From a virus, in the IMG/VR virus record IMGVR_UViG_3300025122_000016, positions 1 to 59,518 of that record: a DNA stretch of 59,518 nt; one strand, given 5' to 3'. Below, piece by piece: positions 30,104 to 41,900 of this stretch (position 1 is its first letter; every line of letters begins with the position of its first letter). The notes beneath the pieces were generated by a model, which searched no databases, was not told where the DNA came from, and saw only the letters and a program-made list of their open reading frames with translations. A program made the translations under genes and the position numbers.

Positions 30104-32934
30104 TGGCATTTGAAGCTACTCAAAAGTTTTTTGCTAACGCCCAAGCTAGGCTTGATAAAGAAGCAGACTTCCTAAAAGGGGCTGCGTTCTCATTTGCTTT
30201 GAATGAATTCGTTGACAAAAGAACAGAAGCCAGAAAAGAAAAGCTAAGATTGCATGGAGTTGCAGCAACAGCCCATACGCAGAAAATAGATATCATTAAA
30301 AGTATGGTAGGTTCTTTGAATCAAGATATTAAGGCACTTTATAACTCGTTAAAAGGTGCTACTACCGCGTATCAAGCGGGTGGTAGCGCACTTGCAACCA
30401 CCTTAACCAGAATAGGCATGGGCAGCAAAGAGGAGCTTGCTGCTCATATACAAAATTTAAAAGATAATATCATAAGGAAGGAGGAGAAAAGGCAGGCATT
30501 CTATAGCGGGTGGTCAAGACTTGTAGGATATGGCGGGTCTATACCAGAAGCAAACAAGTTATGGAGTGGGAAAACTATTCCAACTACTGCAGCACTTACG
30601 GAGTCTTTAAAAAAATCTGCTGCAGTAGAGGCCGTTACTGAAGGAGCTGCAACCGATACACCTGCTACTACAGTTACCCCATCAGCTGTATCCCCTGCTG
30701 CTGGATCAAGCGTAGCTGATGAGTACCTTGCAATAGATCGACAAGTAGAAAAACTAAGAAAGAAAAACCTTGTAGCCGAAGAGAGAGAAAAGATAGTTCA
30801 AGATGTTGTTAAATTTGCTATAGGTGGGCAGGGTAGTAGTGGAAGGGATAAACTCGCTGGTGTTTTGAAAAGGAAAAAGGATAACGATCTTGATAAAAAC
30901 ATAGATCGCTGGCTGATTGATTATTTAAAAGGGTTTGAGTGGGGTAAACAATTCTTACAAGAATACGAGATTATACCGGGTGATACTAAAGATGCTGATA
31001 CCTTATGGACACAGGAATATGAAGCTGGTCAAACTCCTCGTTTATGGGAGCAGGAATATGAAGCTGGCCAAACTTCTCCGCAAACTGTACCGCCTATTCT
31101 CTATCCTAATTTCCAACATTTTGACGAGCTATCACCAGAGGAAGATGCTTGGGATCGAGGATTACTACAAAAAGGATGGGACAAAAGAGCCCAACAAGCC
31201 ATTCTTGCGCGAAATGTATCTGGTCTTCAGCAGTGGGATTATCTGCATCCAGATGAGGATGCTCCGCTAGAGTGGCCTCAAGAATATGGAGAGTTTGATC
31301 CACAGTATGGGGTGGTTCCTAGGGATATTTCAGAGGAAGCTGCGCTAGCCGAAGTGTCTGACGAAAGATGGGCTCCCGGCCCACGAACTAATGTTCCTGC
31401 AGAGTTGCGTGGGGATAGGCGTCGATACGAGGCGCGCAACTGGATGAAGAAAATCCCAATAGACGAATTTTATAGACTTATTGCAGCCACGATAAAAGAT
31501 AACAAAAAATATCTAGATGAATTGTCTGGAGCTGCTGGTGGTTCTTACTTATTATATCAGGGGTATGATGCAATCAGAGATGCCTTCCTTTCGCCAGACC
31601 AAAAAGAGCTAAAAGCATTATTAAGAGAAAGGGCGGCTGCCAAAAAGAGTCCCAAGAAGTATGGTACATGGACTAAAAAAGATGAGCAGAAACTAACCGC
31701 TCTAAAAAACAAGATTTCAACAGCTAAGAAAACCAAAGCCCGTGAAGCAAAAGGAAAAAGGGGTGGACTAAGTTTATATAAAGAAGATAGGTTTAGAAAA
31801 ATTCCATTCGGCAGTATAGCAAAAATTGGAACAGGTCTTGCTTTGTTAGGGTATGGTTTCTTTGCGGAGGCGAAAGAGCATGGTCTTGCACTTATGGAAG
31901 AGGCTGCGGCTGGAGATGAGAAAGCACTAGAGATCATTGGTGCTCTAAAAATAATATCAGAAGGTGCAGATAAAGTAATAACAACAGGGTTAGGAGTAGG
32001 TGGCGCTGCTATAGATGTAGCTACGGGTGCGGCAGGAGATCAAGGAACCTCTAGAATGCCGGGTCTGGAAAGGATGACAGGGCCGGAAATGGAAAGGATT
32101 CCACACGCTACAAGCCCGCAATATGGGAGCGGTGCGTACCGCGGCCCATTTAAAAGCCCAGCAGTAGGCCAGATTGATGCTGACTCAGATGCTTTAATGA
32201 ATTTAAGAGCTGAAGGATGGCTTGATGAAATTCAGTATAACAGACTTAAAGACCCTTCTATACCTGAAACAGTCAAGAGGAATATAGTGCAGCAGGCCAG
32301 AGACAGAATGGAAGGGGCGGGTGAGCCAGTTGGGCATATGACAGCTACCGAACATAGAGCTGCTAGAGTTATACAATATACAACACAACTGGTAAGTGAA
32401 GCTGAAAGTGGTGGCGATTATAATGCAGTTGGATTCTCTCCGGGAATGAAACAAGAAGAAAGCGACAGAGCTGTTACACAAAGAACTGTAGGGCAAAATG
32501 CTAAGGTGTATGGAGAAGAAAAGAATCTTGGCATGTACCAAATGGATGTCCCTCATATGCTCAGCTTGACAAGAAAGTATCTTGGTAGGGATAAGAAATG
32601 GTTAATGGACCAATCATTTACTCCAGAATTCCAAGATGAGATGTTTAATTTTACGCTTATAGACGCTGGTTTGATGAAGCTCGTTACGGAAGAAATTACT
32701 CCAGCTGAATTTTGGACAAATCTAATAAAGAAATATCCTAGTTTGCCGGGACCTAACCAGAAAAGAGGGGGTAGAACGGTGGGGGAAAATAAAGTAACAG
32801 ATACCATGACCATGGAAGAAAGGTCTGGAGATATCAAGGGGCTAATCAACAAGCGTGTTACTCCTTCTATGTTATGGAGTGCGGCGGACGAAGAAAGAAC
32901 TGGTATGCGTGGCGAAGGATTGCTAGGAAGATAA
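30103..32934 (+). CDS. Ejection protein with lytic transglycosylase domain
   Basis: 943 residues. Residues about 757-880 carry an SLT-type lysozyme-like domain: E-S-G-G-D-Y-N-A-V with likely catalytic Glu768, then NLGMYQMDVPHM. It can cleave peptidoglycan locally during DNA entry, like T7 gp16. The remainder is helical, with a hydrophobic helix near 570-595 (IAKIGTGLALLGYGFFAEA). Two tandem 13-residue repeats occur at residues 301-326 (LWTQEYEAGQTPR, LWEQEYEAGQTSP). It is the only visible muralytic domain in the genome, so it may serve entry only, or lysis too. Confidence 0.84.
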   Translation: MAFEATQKFFANAQARLDKEADFLKGAAFSFALNEFVDKRTEARKEKLRLHGVAATAHTQKIDIIKSMVGSLNQDIKALYNSLKGATTAYQAGGSALATTLTRIGMGSKEELAAHIQNLKDNIIRKEEKRQAFYSGWSRLVGYGGSIPEANKLWSGKTIPTTAALTESLKKSAAVEAVTEGAATDTPATTVTPSAVSPAAGSSVADEYLAIDRQVEKLRKKNLVAEEREKIVQDVVKFAIGGQGSSGRDKLAGVLKRKKDNDLDKNIDRWLIDYLKGFEWGKQFLQEYEIIPGDTKDADTLWTQEYEAGQTPRLWEQEYEAGQTSPQTVPPILYPNFQHFDELSPEEDAWDRGLLQKGWDKRAQQAILARNVSGLQQWDYLHPDEDAPLEWPQEYGEFDPQYGVVPRDISEEAALAEVSDERWAPGPRTNVPAELRGDRRRYEARNWMKKIPIDEFYRLIAATIKDNKKYLDELSGAAGGSYLLYQGYDAIRDAFLSPDQKELKALLRERAAAKKSPKKYGTWTKKDEQKLTALKNKISTAKKTKAREAKGKRGGLSLYKEDRFRKIPFGSIAKIGTGLALLGYGFFAEAKEHGLALMEEAAAGDEKALEIIGALKIISEGADKVITTGLGVGGAAIDVATGAAGDQGTSRMPGLERMTGPEMERIPHATSPQYGSGAYRGPFKSPAVGQIDADSDALMNLRAEGWLDEIQYNRLKDPSIPETVKRNIVQQARDRMEGAGEPVGHMTATEHRAARVIQYTTQLVSEAESGGDYNAVGFSPGMKQEESDRAVTQRTVGQNAKVYGEEKNLGMYQMDVPHMLSLTRKYLGRDKKWLMDQSFTPEFQDEMFNFTLIDAGLMKLVTEEITPAEFWTNLIKKYPSLPGPNQKRGGRTVGENKVTDTMTMEERSGDIKGLINKRVTPSMLWSAADEERTGMRGEGLLGR
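31003..31080 (+). repeat. Two 39-bp tandem coding repeats
   Basis: Units 31003-31041 and 31042-31080 are in frame and nearly identical, each coding for 13 residues (LWxQEYEAGQT..). They lie in the middle of the 943-residue ejection protein. Recent duplication by slippage is likely. Confidence 0.85.
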
Positions 32935-32937
32935 TCT

Positions 32938-35900
32938 ATGGCTGACAATCAAGAGCAAAAAATTTATCTATTTGATTACCCTGCTGTAACTAGGTGGGAT
33001 ACTCCAGTTGATCAATTGAATCAAGCATTGGATACTACAAATGTAAGTTCAGAAGAAAGAAGTCTTGCAGAAGCTTTCCATGGAGGTTACAAGAACCTTC
33101 AACATCTTGCAGCTTCATACATGATGAAAACAGGGAAGCAACTTCTTGACCCTGAAGGGTTTGAGCATGAGGGTATAGGTCGGTGGCTGTTTGAGACTGG
33201 CGAAGATTGGTATACAGAAGTAGGCGCTGACATTGCAGATGACAAACACAGGCCGCGATGGAAAGATGTTGAGGGCGTAGGAGAAACTAGCTCATGGTTT
33301 GCTGATGCTATAGCAGAACAAATACCATTGATGGCTCCCGGCGTGATTGGTGGTGGTCTTGTTGGTATTGCTGCAGCTGCCGCTGGTTGGCCTGTGCTTG
33401 CTGTAACAGGCGCTGTATGGGGGACTGTAGGCTTAACAAGTTACTTGCTGAATACTGGGGATGCTTACTCAAAGCAACTACAGAAGGGCGGAAAAATAGA
33501 TGAACATGTTGCTGACGTTGCTGGTGTTGTAGCTGCTGCTTTTGATGTTATCATACCCGGCGTTATAACTGGTAAGGTTGTAAAAGCTTTAGGTCCTAAG
33601 CTATCTAAGAATTTACGTGATGGATTGCAGAAAAATGTAGCTAAAAATTTAAGGCTAAATACTGCTGTAGGTACTAGGATAAAAAGAGGTATAACGTATG
33701 CTCTTGTTGAGGGATCTACAGAGTATCTGCAAGAAGGGTTGCTAGAGGCCAGTGTAAATTATGTAAATGATCTGCCTCCTTTTGATTATAGCCCAGAACA
33801 AAAAGAGATAATGACAGAGGCATTCTGGGTTGGATGGGGTGCCGGTGGTGCTTTTGGGGTGACTACCCCTACTGGTAGCAGGGCTCAGAGAAAAGCCCTT
33901 GAGGCTGAATCTGCGGCTGCTGATGCTGAAGTAGCAGCTAGTGAAGCTAAAGCTGCTGCAGATGAGGCTGTATTATCTGAGGCGGTTGATGAGTCTACTG
34001 CATTAGAGGCCATTGAAGAGGTGGCTGCTGAAGCTCCGCCGAGAAGTATGAGACGGAGAGGAACACTACCTACCACTGCACCACCTCCAGCTACTCCAGA
34101 ATTTGATACTGGGCTAGCTGGTATAGGGCCATTTGGAGACCCATTAGCTACTCCATATACTAGACCGGGGGATAGGGCTCCCCTTGATGCTGAGGAAGCA
34201 ACACTAGAAACTGGAGATCCTTATGCTCCAACAAGGATGGACAGAGTTAGATCTAGGAGAGCAGCTAGGAGAGCGGAAAGAAGCGAGGTTGATGATACCC
34301 TTGCTAGATTAGAGAGGGGTGTGGAGGCTGATGGCGGCATTCCTGTAATCACAGGACCAGCTGCTGAAACTGTTACTGCATCTGACGCTGGGTTGCTTGA
34401 CATAGGCGAACCAATACGCCCAATAAGGAAGAAGTTTGAAACAGCAGGTGAAACTGGTAGGGTACTAGGAAGGCGCAGAAGAGAGGCTAAAATAGAAGCC
34501 GAAGCTGCTGCTAGAGCTGAGCAAGAAAGATTAGACGCAATAGAAGCTGAGCGTATACTGAGAGAGAAAAGAGAAGCAGCTGACATAGAGGCTGAATCTG
34601 TTGCTTTAGCAGAGTCAAGTAATAGACAGATCCAAGATGCTGTTAATATGGCTAATACATTAATGGATCTAGTCCTAGCTAGAGGGTGGGACGAAGCTAG
34701 GACTATAAGATTTACTTCTCAAAAAGCTGGTGACATTTCTGCAAGCAATGGACAAGCTGCGGCTGATGCATTTAATGCTGTTATTTCACAAAGAATGGCA
34801 AGGGAGGCGGAGGCTAAAGCTGCTGAATCAGCGCCTACAGCTCCCAAAGCTCGCAGCCCAAAAGAAGAAGCTGAATTAGCTGCTACTATAGCAGAGCTGC
34901 AGGAAAGATTCGGTACGATATTTGAAGAAAGACCAGCCATTACACAGTTAGCTGTTTCAGCTACTCCTGAACCCGCTAAACCAAAGAAGAGACCTACAAC
35001 AAAAAGAACACCACCAGCTGTTGCACCCCCTAAAGAATCCGTTGTATGGTCTGATGATAGGGGTGTATTAACTGCTAATGTTGGTGTTGGTACGCCTGCA
35101 GAGGCAGAAGTAATAGTAAAAGAGGTTGATGGAGAGTGGGTTGCATGGGTTGGAGATGCAGAGGTAACTACTGATGGCATGCCAGAATCCGATCAAAAAG
35201 TATTTAAATCCTCAGAAGATGCAAAAAGATTTGTAATAAGACAGTATGGCTCTGAAGCTGAAGCAGCAGCCATACCAAAAGGAAGACCAAAAACGAAGGC
35301 GGCAACTGCTGGAGCTACCCCATCAGCTCCCTCATCAGCTCCGGCTCCGGCAGCTGCCCCTTCACCCTCACCAGCAAAGACTCCTACACCAAAAATAAAG
35401 AAGCCCGCTATTGGTCCTAACATGACCAAGAAGGAGTTTGATTATTATAGTACTCAAGAGGCTGGCGTTCTTTCTCAGAAGAGAATAAACTACATAGCCG
35501 CTAAAAGAGTTAGGGGAACTGAGTTAAATAAGTGGGAGAGCGGTGCTATTCTGTGGGATAATCAGGCAGAAAGAGTTGCTAGAGCAGAGGGTAGAATCCG
35601 TAAGGCAACGGAGAAGCCTGCTGAGAAGCCAGCGGCTGCCAGAAAACCTTTAAGGGTTCTTCCGTATTCCAAAGTAACAACTAATGAAGAAGGGATACCG
35701 CTCCAGATAGAAAAAAATGATGAAGGTACATTCAACTTACTTCTTGGTGTAGAAGATCAAAATGTAATTGGAGTGTACAAATCTAGATCAACTGCTAAAA
35801 ACGTAGCTGATGGCCTTACATCATCTGATGTAGGTAAGAGATTGGCAGCTCCTTTAAAGCTCGAGGCAAGAACTTTAAGAAGAGATTATTCTGATTGGAA

Positions 35901-38900
35901 GAAGCGAGCTGTTGCACTAAGAGGTATGGGTGAACAGAAAAGGGAACAGGCGGAGCGTGATGCAGAAACTTATAGAATATATAAAGGACCGTTACCAGTA
36001 CCTCGTAAGGTTGGTGAAAGATTTACTGAAGTAGCGGTTGGAGTAAAGGAACTACCTGACGGAAGGTATGAAGTAGTAGCGCATTATCATAAGAGAAGGG
36101 GTGTAGCTGTAAAGGGGTCTGTTACAGGAAAGAGAGCGGCAATACCTTTAGCTCTTTTTCATGCAGATACTAGGGCAGGTGCAGAGGCTATAAGAGATTC
36201 CATAATCACAAACCAACAAGAATTCTATGATCTTGTTAGGATGCACCATGAGGTAGGTAATAGATTTATAGAGATGGGGCGTGGTGATAATAGAGTTTTA
36301 TTCCATATGGATGAAGATGCCTTCTTGGAGAATTGGCTATCCAGAGTAAGCCCATCAGAGCGAGTAGAAATTGAAAATGCATTTACCTCACCTGATGTAC
36401 CTGTTGCGATTGATATCGAAGAAGCGACTGCAGAAGAGGCTGCTATGGCTGAGAAAGCTAAAGCTATTGCCTCAGCTAATAAAGCTAAAGCAGATCAGAG
36501 GGTATTAGATAGGGAAGCAACAGAAAAAGCTCTAGCAAAAGAGGAAAGAGATGCACGTATAGAAGCAGAGAACGCTAAAAAAAAAGTAGATGATGCGTTA
36601 GAAGCTGAAGAAGATATAGTTACAGTTGAGGGAGAGTTAGTTGATAAGCCAGTAGGTATTGTTACAGATTCTGACGCAAGAAGAGATGTAGCTGACTTTT
36701 TTGAACAAGTAGTGCTTGATCAAAGCTATCTCACCGATCAAGACTTTGAAAGAATTGGAGAGATTTATAGAGAGAACCCAATGATAGAGTTGGGTGATAG
36801 ACAGATTACTGCTCAGGAGTATATTCTTGAGCAGTATGAAGAGTCCGGCTTTAGTGATCAAATGATTGCGGAGCGTTTAGAGGTAGCCATACCTGATATA
36901 GATTCTGCGGCTACTCCTCCAATCATTCAATATCTAGAGGAATCCCCTCTTGATGGTATAGAATCTATATCTGCGAAGCTTGATTTAGCGCAACCTGAAC
37001 TTACAGTATCTCATGTCGGAGCAACCGATATCGAAGGAAGGACTGATGACGCTCTAAGATCTTTAGAGATGCAAGGCGATCTTAATAAGAGGCTTGGAAG
37101 AGGCTCACATTATAATCTCTCGCTACCATTTACAGAAACTAAGATTGATATTATTGAAGGCAATGACTTCTTAGAAGGTGCAGGGCATGGCGCTGATATA
37201 GTTGTTCTTCATAGGATTCCTGATGAGGCAACTGCCAGATCTTTAGATAGAGTAGCAGCTGAGATAGGGTACGAAGGAGGGATTTCAGAAGGGCATACTC
37301 TTGATAATTGGAAACAGGCTATATCTGATAGTGGCGCAGATCTTGTTTACATCTTTGGGTCTGGTTCTGCTGGAGACTTCAACGGCCTTGACTTTCAGAG
37401 AGTTCCCGGATATGAGATGGTTGGCGATTGGAACCAAGAAGGGGATATGGAGGCTGGCCAATATGCAGTGCTTAAGAAACTTAGAGAGCACCCTTGGAAG
37501 GATAGGGATCTAGACCCAGCATGGTTACTTGATAGTCCTGTAGAAGAGGAGCAGACAGCTGAGCAGCAAACTCAGGAGATGATTGAGAAGGAGCAAGCTA
37601 CTGCAGAAAGAGAAGCTGCAGAAGCTGCAGAAGAGGCTGCTATAGAGCAAGAGATTGCTGATGCAGAGCAAGATTTGATCATAGGGCAAGAGCCTACTCT
37701 TGATTCCGATGAGTTAGCAATAACTGATTGGGATGCTACAAAAGAAATAGAAGCAGAGATAAGAAACGAGAGAAGACTAGCTCAGAAAAAGACTGACGCT
37801 AATAGAGTTGAGCCTTCTTATGTTTTAGGTATGACTCCAGAAGAAATAAAAAGATCTCTAAAGAGACGACCATCCGAAGGCGGCTATTCTGCCGTAGAAA
37901 TAAATACATTATTACAAAATATAGTTTCATGGGGTGATGAAATATCTACCATTCGTGGTGGAGAAGAAGTCCTCATTGATCCGTCTATAACCCAAAAAGC
38001 TACACGTAAAGCAAAGACAGAAGCAATACTTGATTGGCATAAGCTTGCTAATGATTATGTTATTCTGCGGGATTCTGATCAGGATGCATTCGATGTACCA
38101 GAGATGGAGATAGATGAAGCTCCAGAGTTTATGGTTGAGAAGACTGATGATGGTATGTTTCTTAAAAAGGATGAAGGGGCTTTAGTACACAATGTAGTAA
38201 AGAATAATACTGAGGTAAAATCTAGATTCAGAAAGGCTATGCACCGGATCTGGGGCATAACAGCCACGAAAAGGATGGAGAAGATTGGCTTTATAAAGTA
38301 TGTAACTTTCGATGAAGCAAAGGAACTTATACCATCTTTCTTAGATCGCGAAGGATTAAGAACAAAGATAACAGATAGATACTTAGCCTATTCAGCGCCT
38401 ACTGGAGGTATAATATTTATAACAGATAACCTTCGCAAATACTCTCCATTAGATACTGAATCTGTAAGAGGGATTGTATTTCATGAGTTAGGCGTTCATT
38501 TTGGTAAGGGGATATTCTCCAATAGAGAGCTTGCTAGTATACTAGATCTAACAAAAGATATGTGGCGTATGGGAAATCCTGAAATCAATGAAGCTTACGA
38601 TAAGGTTGTCAGATCTTACTTACCTAAAGAAGCCTTTACCGCTCAGGGGTTGCTCAATAAGAGGGGTGTTGGCTGGTTTAGAGGCTATCAGGAGTGGGGG
38701 AAAGTAGGCGAGGAAGCAGCACTTGTCGGAGAGGGGGCCGCTGTGTTTTGGGAGGAGGTTCTTGCTCATTTTGTTGAGAATAGTTCTCCAGATATTAATC
38801 CAACTTTATGGCAGAAAATACAAACATCTTTTAAATTGTTTATGCGTAGGTTGCTATCTACTTGGACCGATCAGGATGTCATTGATAACTTTACCACAAA

Positions 38901-41900
38901 TGATTTAAAGAATACTATTTCTTATGCATTGCGTCATGTCCCTGATATGGCTCTGGCGCGGTATGGTGACACTAGAGCTATTGAAAGATTAAGGAATAAG
39001 AAGAGGGCTGATTTCTTAGAAGAGTCTGTAGTAAAAAGACCATTGTATCATTACACTACAGCTGACTTTCACTACCCTGTATATGAGTTTACAGAGTTAG
39101 GAATGCATCTAGGCACTATGGATGCAGCCATTAGGATAGGCTTAAAGGGTAATGAACATCAGACAATGGATAACTACGGTGCATTAAGAGGTCAGCCGGG
39201 TATTGATTTTATAGATGACCCCTACGATAGCAGTCTGTATAATAGGAATTTAAAAAATGTTGTTCTTAATTGGGGTAGGCCCTTTCCGGTACAGAGAGCT
39301 GGAAAAAGAACTCCTGTATCTCTAAACAATAAATCCTTGATAGTTCTTGATCCGAGAACTGAAGAGTATTATTATGTTTCCAAAGGAAGGAATTTTATCA
39401 TACCAGTTGCCGGTAATGAGGAAGAGATATCTACAAGACAGAAAATAGAGATGTCCTCAAGAGAAGCAAATCGGTTGACAACAGATGCTAATACTGCAGA
39501 GTTTATATCGGAAAAGCTAGGCAGTGCTGAAGGAAGGGGTATTGAGTGGGCTCAGTTTGAAGATAAATACGTTATCTTTCCTCAAGGTGGTTCTATAAAG
39601 GAAGGGTATGCAAGCATAAAAAATCCATTAAGGATACCGATTGATCTATACGCATGGCATATGCCATCCTCATGGGGAAGGTTTATTGATCTTGAGTCAT
39701 TAACCGATCAATCTGTTATTGATGCTTTAGGATCGGAGTGGTCTCAAGCTAATCGATATACTGGTCCTTCTCCTATAGCTGCTCAGATGAGTAAAGAGAA
39801 ATATGAGGAGTGGAATGACTTTATAGTAAGAAATCTAAAGCATCAAGCATTTTTAAATTCTGAGATAGCCAAGGCTAATCAGAAAGTTTGGGACAATCAG
39901 GCAGAGGAGCAAAGGGGAGAAGTAGAGGGCATTGATCATGAATTAGTAGATAAGAGAGATAGTCTAGAGGAAGACAAAGAGATTCACTTCAAAGAATTTA
40001 GTAGGTATATACGGGATCTTCTAACTGATTTTGGATTCGACTCCATAGAGTATATCAACTACCACGAGCATGAACTTAGTAGATCATATATAGTCTTTAA
40101 TGATGGCCAATTCAAAACAACAGACTCTTTGGCGTGGAGGCCAGAGAATTTAGGCATGGGATTCAAGAAGGTTCTTGATGAAACAGTTGCTGATGAAGTT
40201 AAAAAGACTATGCCTCTGGCTGTTGAGTCAACAAAGCAATTAGGTAAAGGTATTGTTGGTAATGCTAGAGCGGATGGATTCTTAACTAAGATGCAGAAAT
40301 TGGTAGAACCATTGGCTACTGTTCCCGGGTGGGAAGAGCTTGAGGTTGGCAGGATGCTTGCAAAAGGCGAGTCTACAATTGCAGTTAACCAAGCTAGAGT
40401 AATATTTGATATTCTTAATCAGGCTAATAGAAAAGAAAAGAAGGCTATCTTTGAGTACTTCACTACAAGAGGTGCCTCTCCAGATAGCCTACCAACAAGA
40501 ACGGTTGATTACGCAGGGGTAGAGTCAGTACTTGGGGGAAGGAGAACTAGTGGGATAGGGGTTGATCCAGATAATATTCATAATGTAAGCATAAAAGATA
40601 AGGTAATTGAAGTAAAGAAATCCATAGAGGGGTATGGAGAAGAACTAGTAGACAGGGGATTGATAAGTCAAGATCAGTATTCAGAGCTGAAAGGCAAGTA
40701 TTTACCACAGCTGTATCTTAAATATCTAGTAGATGACAGCATGCGTAGGTCTTTAGGTACGGGACTAAAGGCATCTACTTTGGATTATACAAAGGCTAGA
40801 AAGGTTCACGATGAGTGGATTGCTCAAATTCTTTTTGGCAAGATTGATGATCCAGCATTCTTGGCGTCAAGATATGTTGGTCAGGTTGGGAGAGACATAT
40901 CGATTATAAAGTACTTGCAATTTATAGCTTCTGACCCCGGCAATAACAAGTGGGTAATACCACAACAGCTTGTAAGTTACAGGGGCATCAATGGAACAGC
41001 AGACTTTTTCCTTAATGAGTCAGCTGGCCTAAGCCATAGGGCAGATATAACAGAGAAGACTGATCCAGAAAGAGCTAAAGAGATGCGTACTATTTCATCT
41101 GAAATGAATAGAGCTGCTAATAGTGTGCAAGATTTTAGCGTGTACAATCAAAAGATGTATAAGCGTATGCCTTCTCATCCAAGGTATGGTGCTATGCGAG
41201 GTCTGTTAGTGCGAAAAGAAATATATGATGACCTTGTTGGATTGTCGACATCCGGCGAGATGTCGTTACCTCAAAGCTTTCTAAGTGATAGAGGCTGGGG
41301 CACCAAGATAACTCAAGTGTTTAAATATACTAGAGTGCCAATGAATATACCAACACAGGCTCGCAACTTTGTGTCTAACATGATACTGTTACATACATCT
41401 GGAGCTGGCGGGGTGCTTGGTTTGGGTATTCCTAGACTGATAACAAAGTCAATGAGTGATATTGTTAATAATGGCAAGTATATGCAGATAGCTAGGAAGT
41501 ATGGAATTGAAGGAACCACATTTGCTACTGAAGAGTTAGCAAGGATAGACAGGGAGTTACTTGCAGTAAAGGCAAGCGGGGATACGTTTGAAGGAGCCAA
41601 AGCCAGAGCCGCTATATTTTTTGATAACTGGATCGACATAGCAGGAAGAGCATACCAGAAATCAGAAGTGCTTTTTAAGGTAGCAAAAATAATGGATGGA
41701 ATGGAGAAGGGGCTTAAGGAATCTGATGCTGTACGGGCGGCAAACAATGCTATCATAGACTACAGCCAAGTATCCCAAGGCATAAGGTATTTGCGTAGAG
41801 TCCCATTCGGTTCTCCATTTATAACATTTAATGCTAAGGTCCTACCTCAGTTGTTGAGAAACCTTAAGAGTAATCCATTGCATTTCTTGCCTTATGTTGC

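Noticed and set aside
31557-31937. Reverse-strand frame of 126 codons in the 943-residue gene
   Set aside because: Antisense to an intact gene in a long single-direction operon and lacking a ribosome site.
34719-35180. Reverse-strand frame of 153 codons, and others at 33885, 34221, 41313, inside the giant gene
   Set aside because: They are Ala/Ser-rich mirror frames of the Ala/Glu-rich coding strand without start signals.
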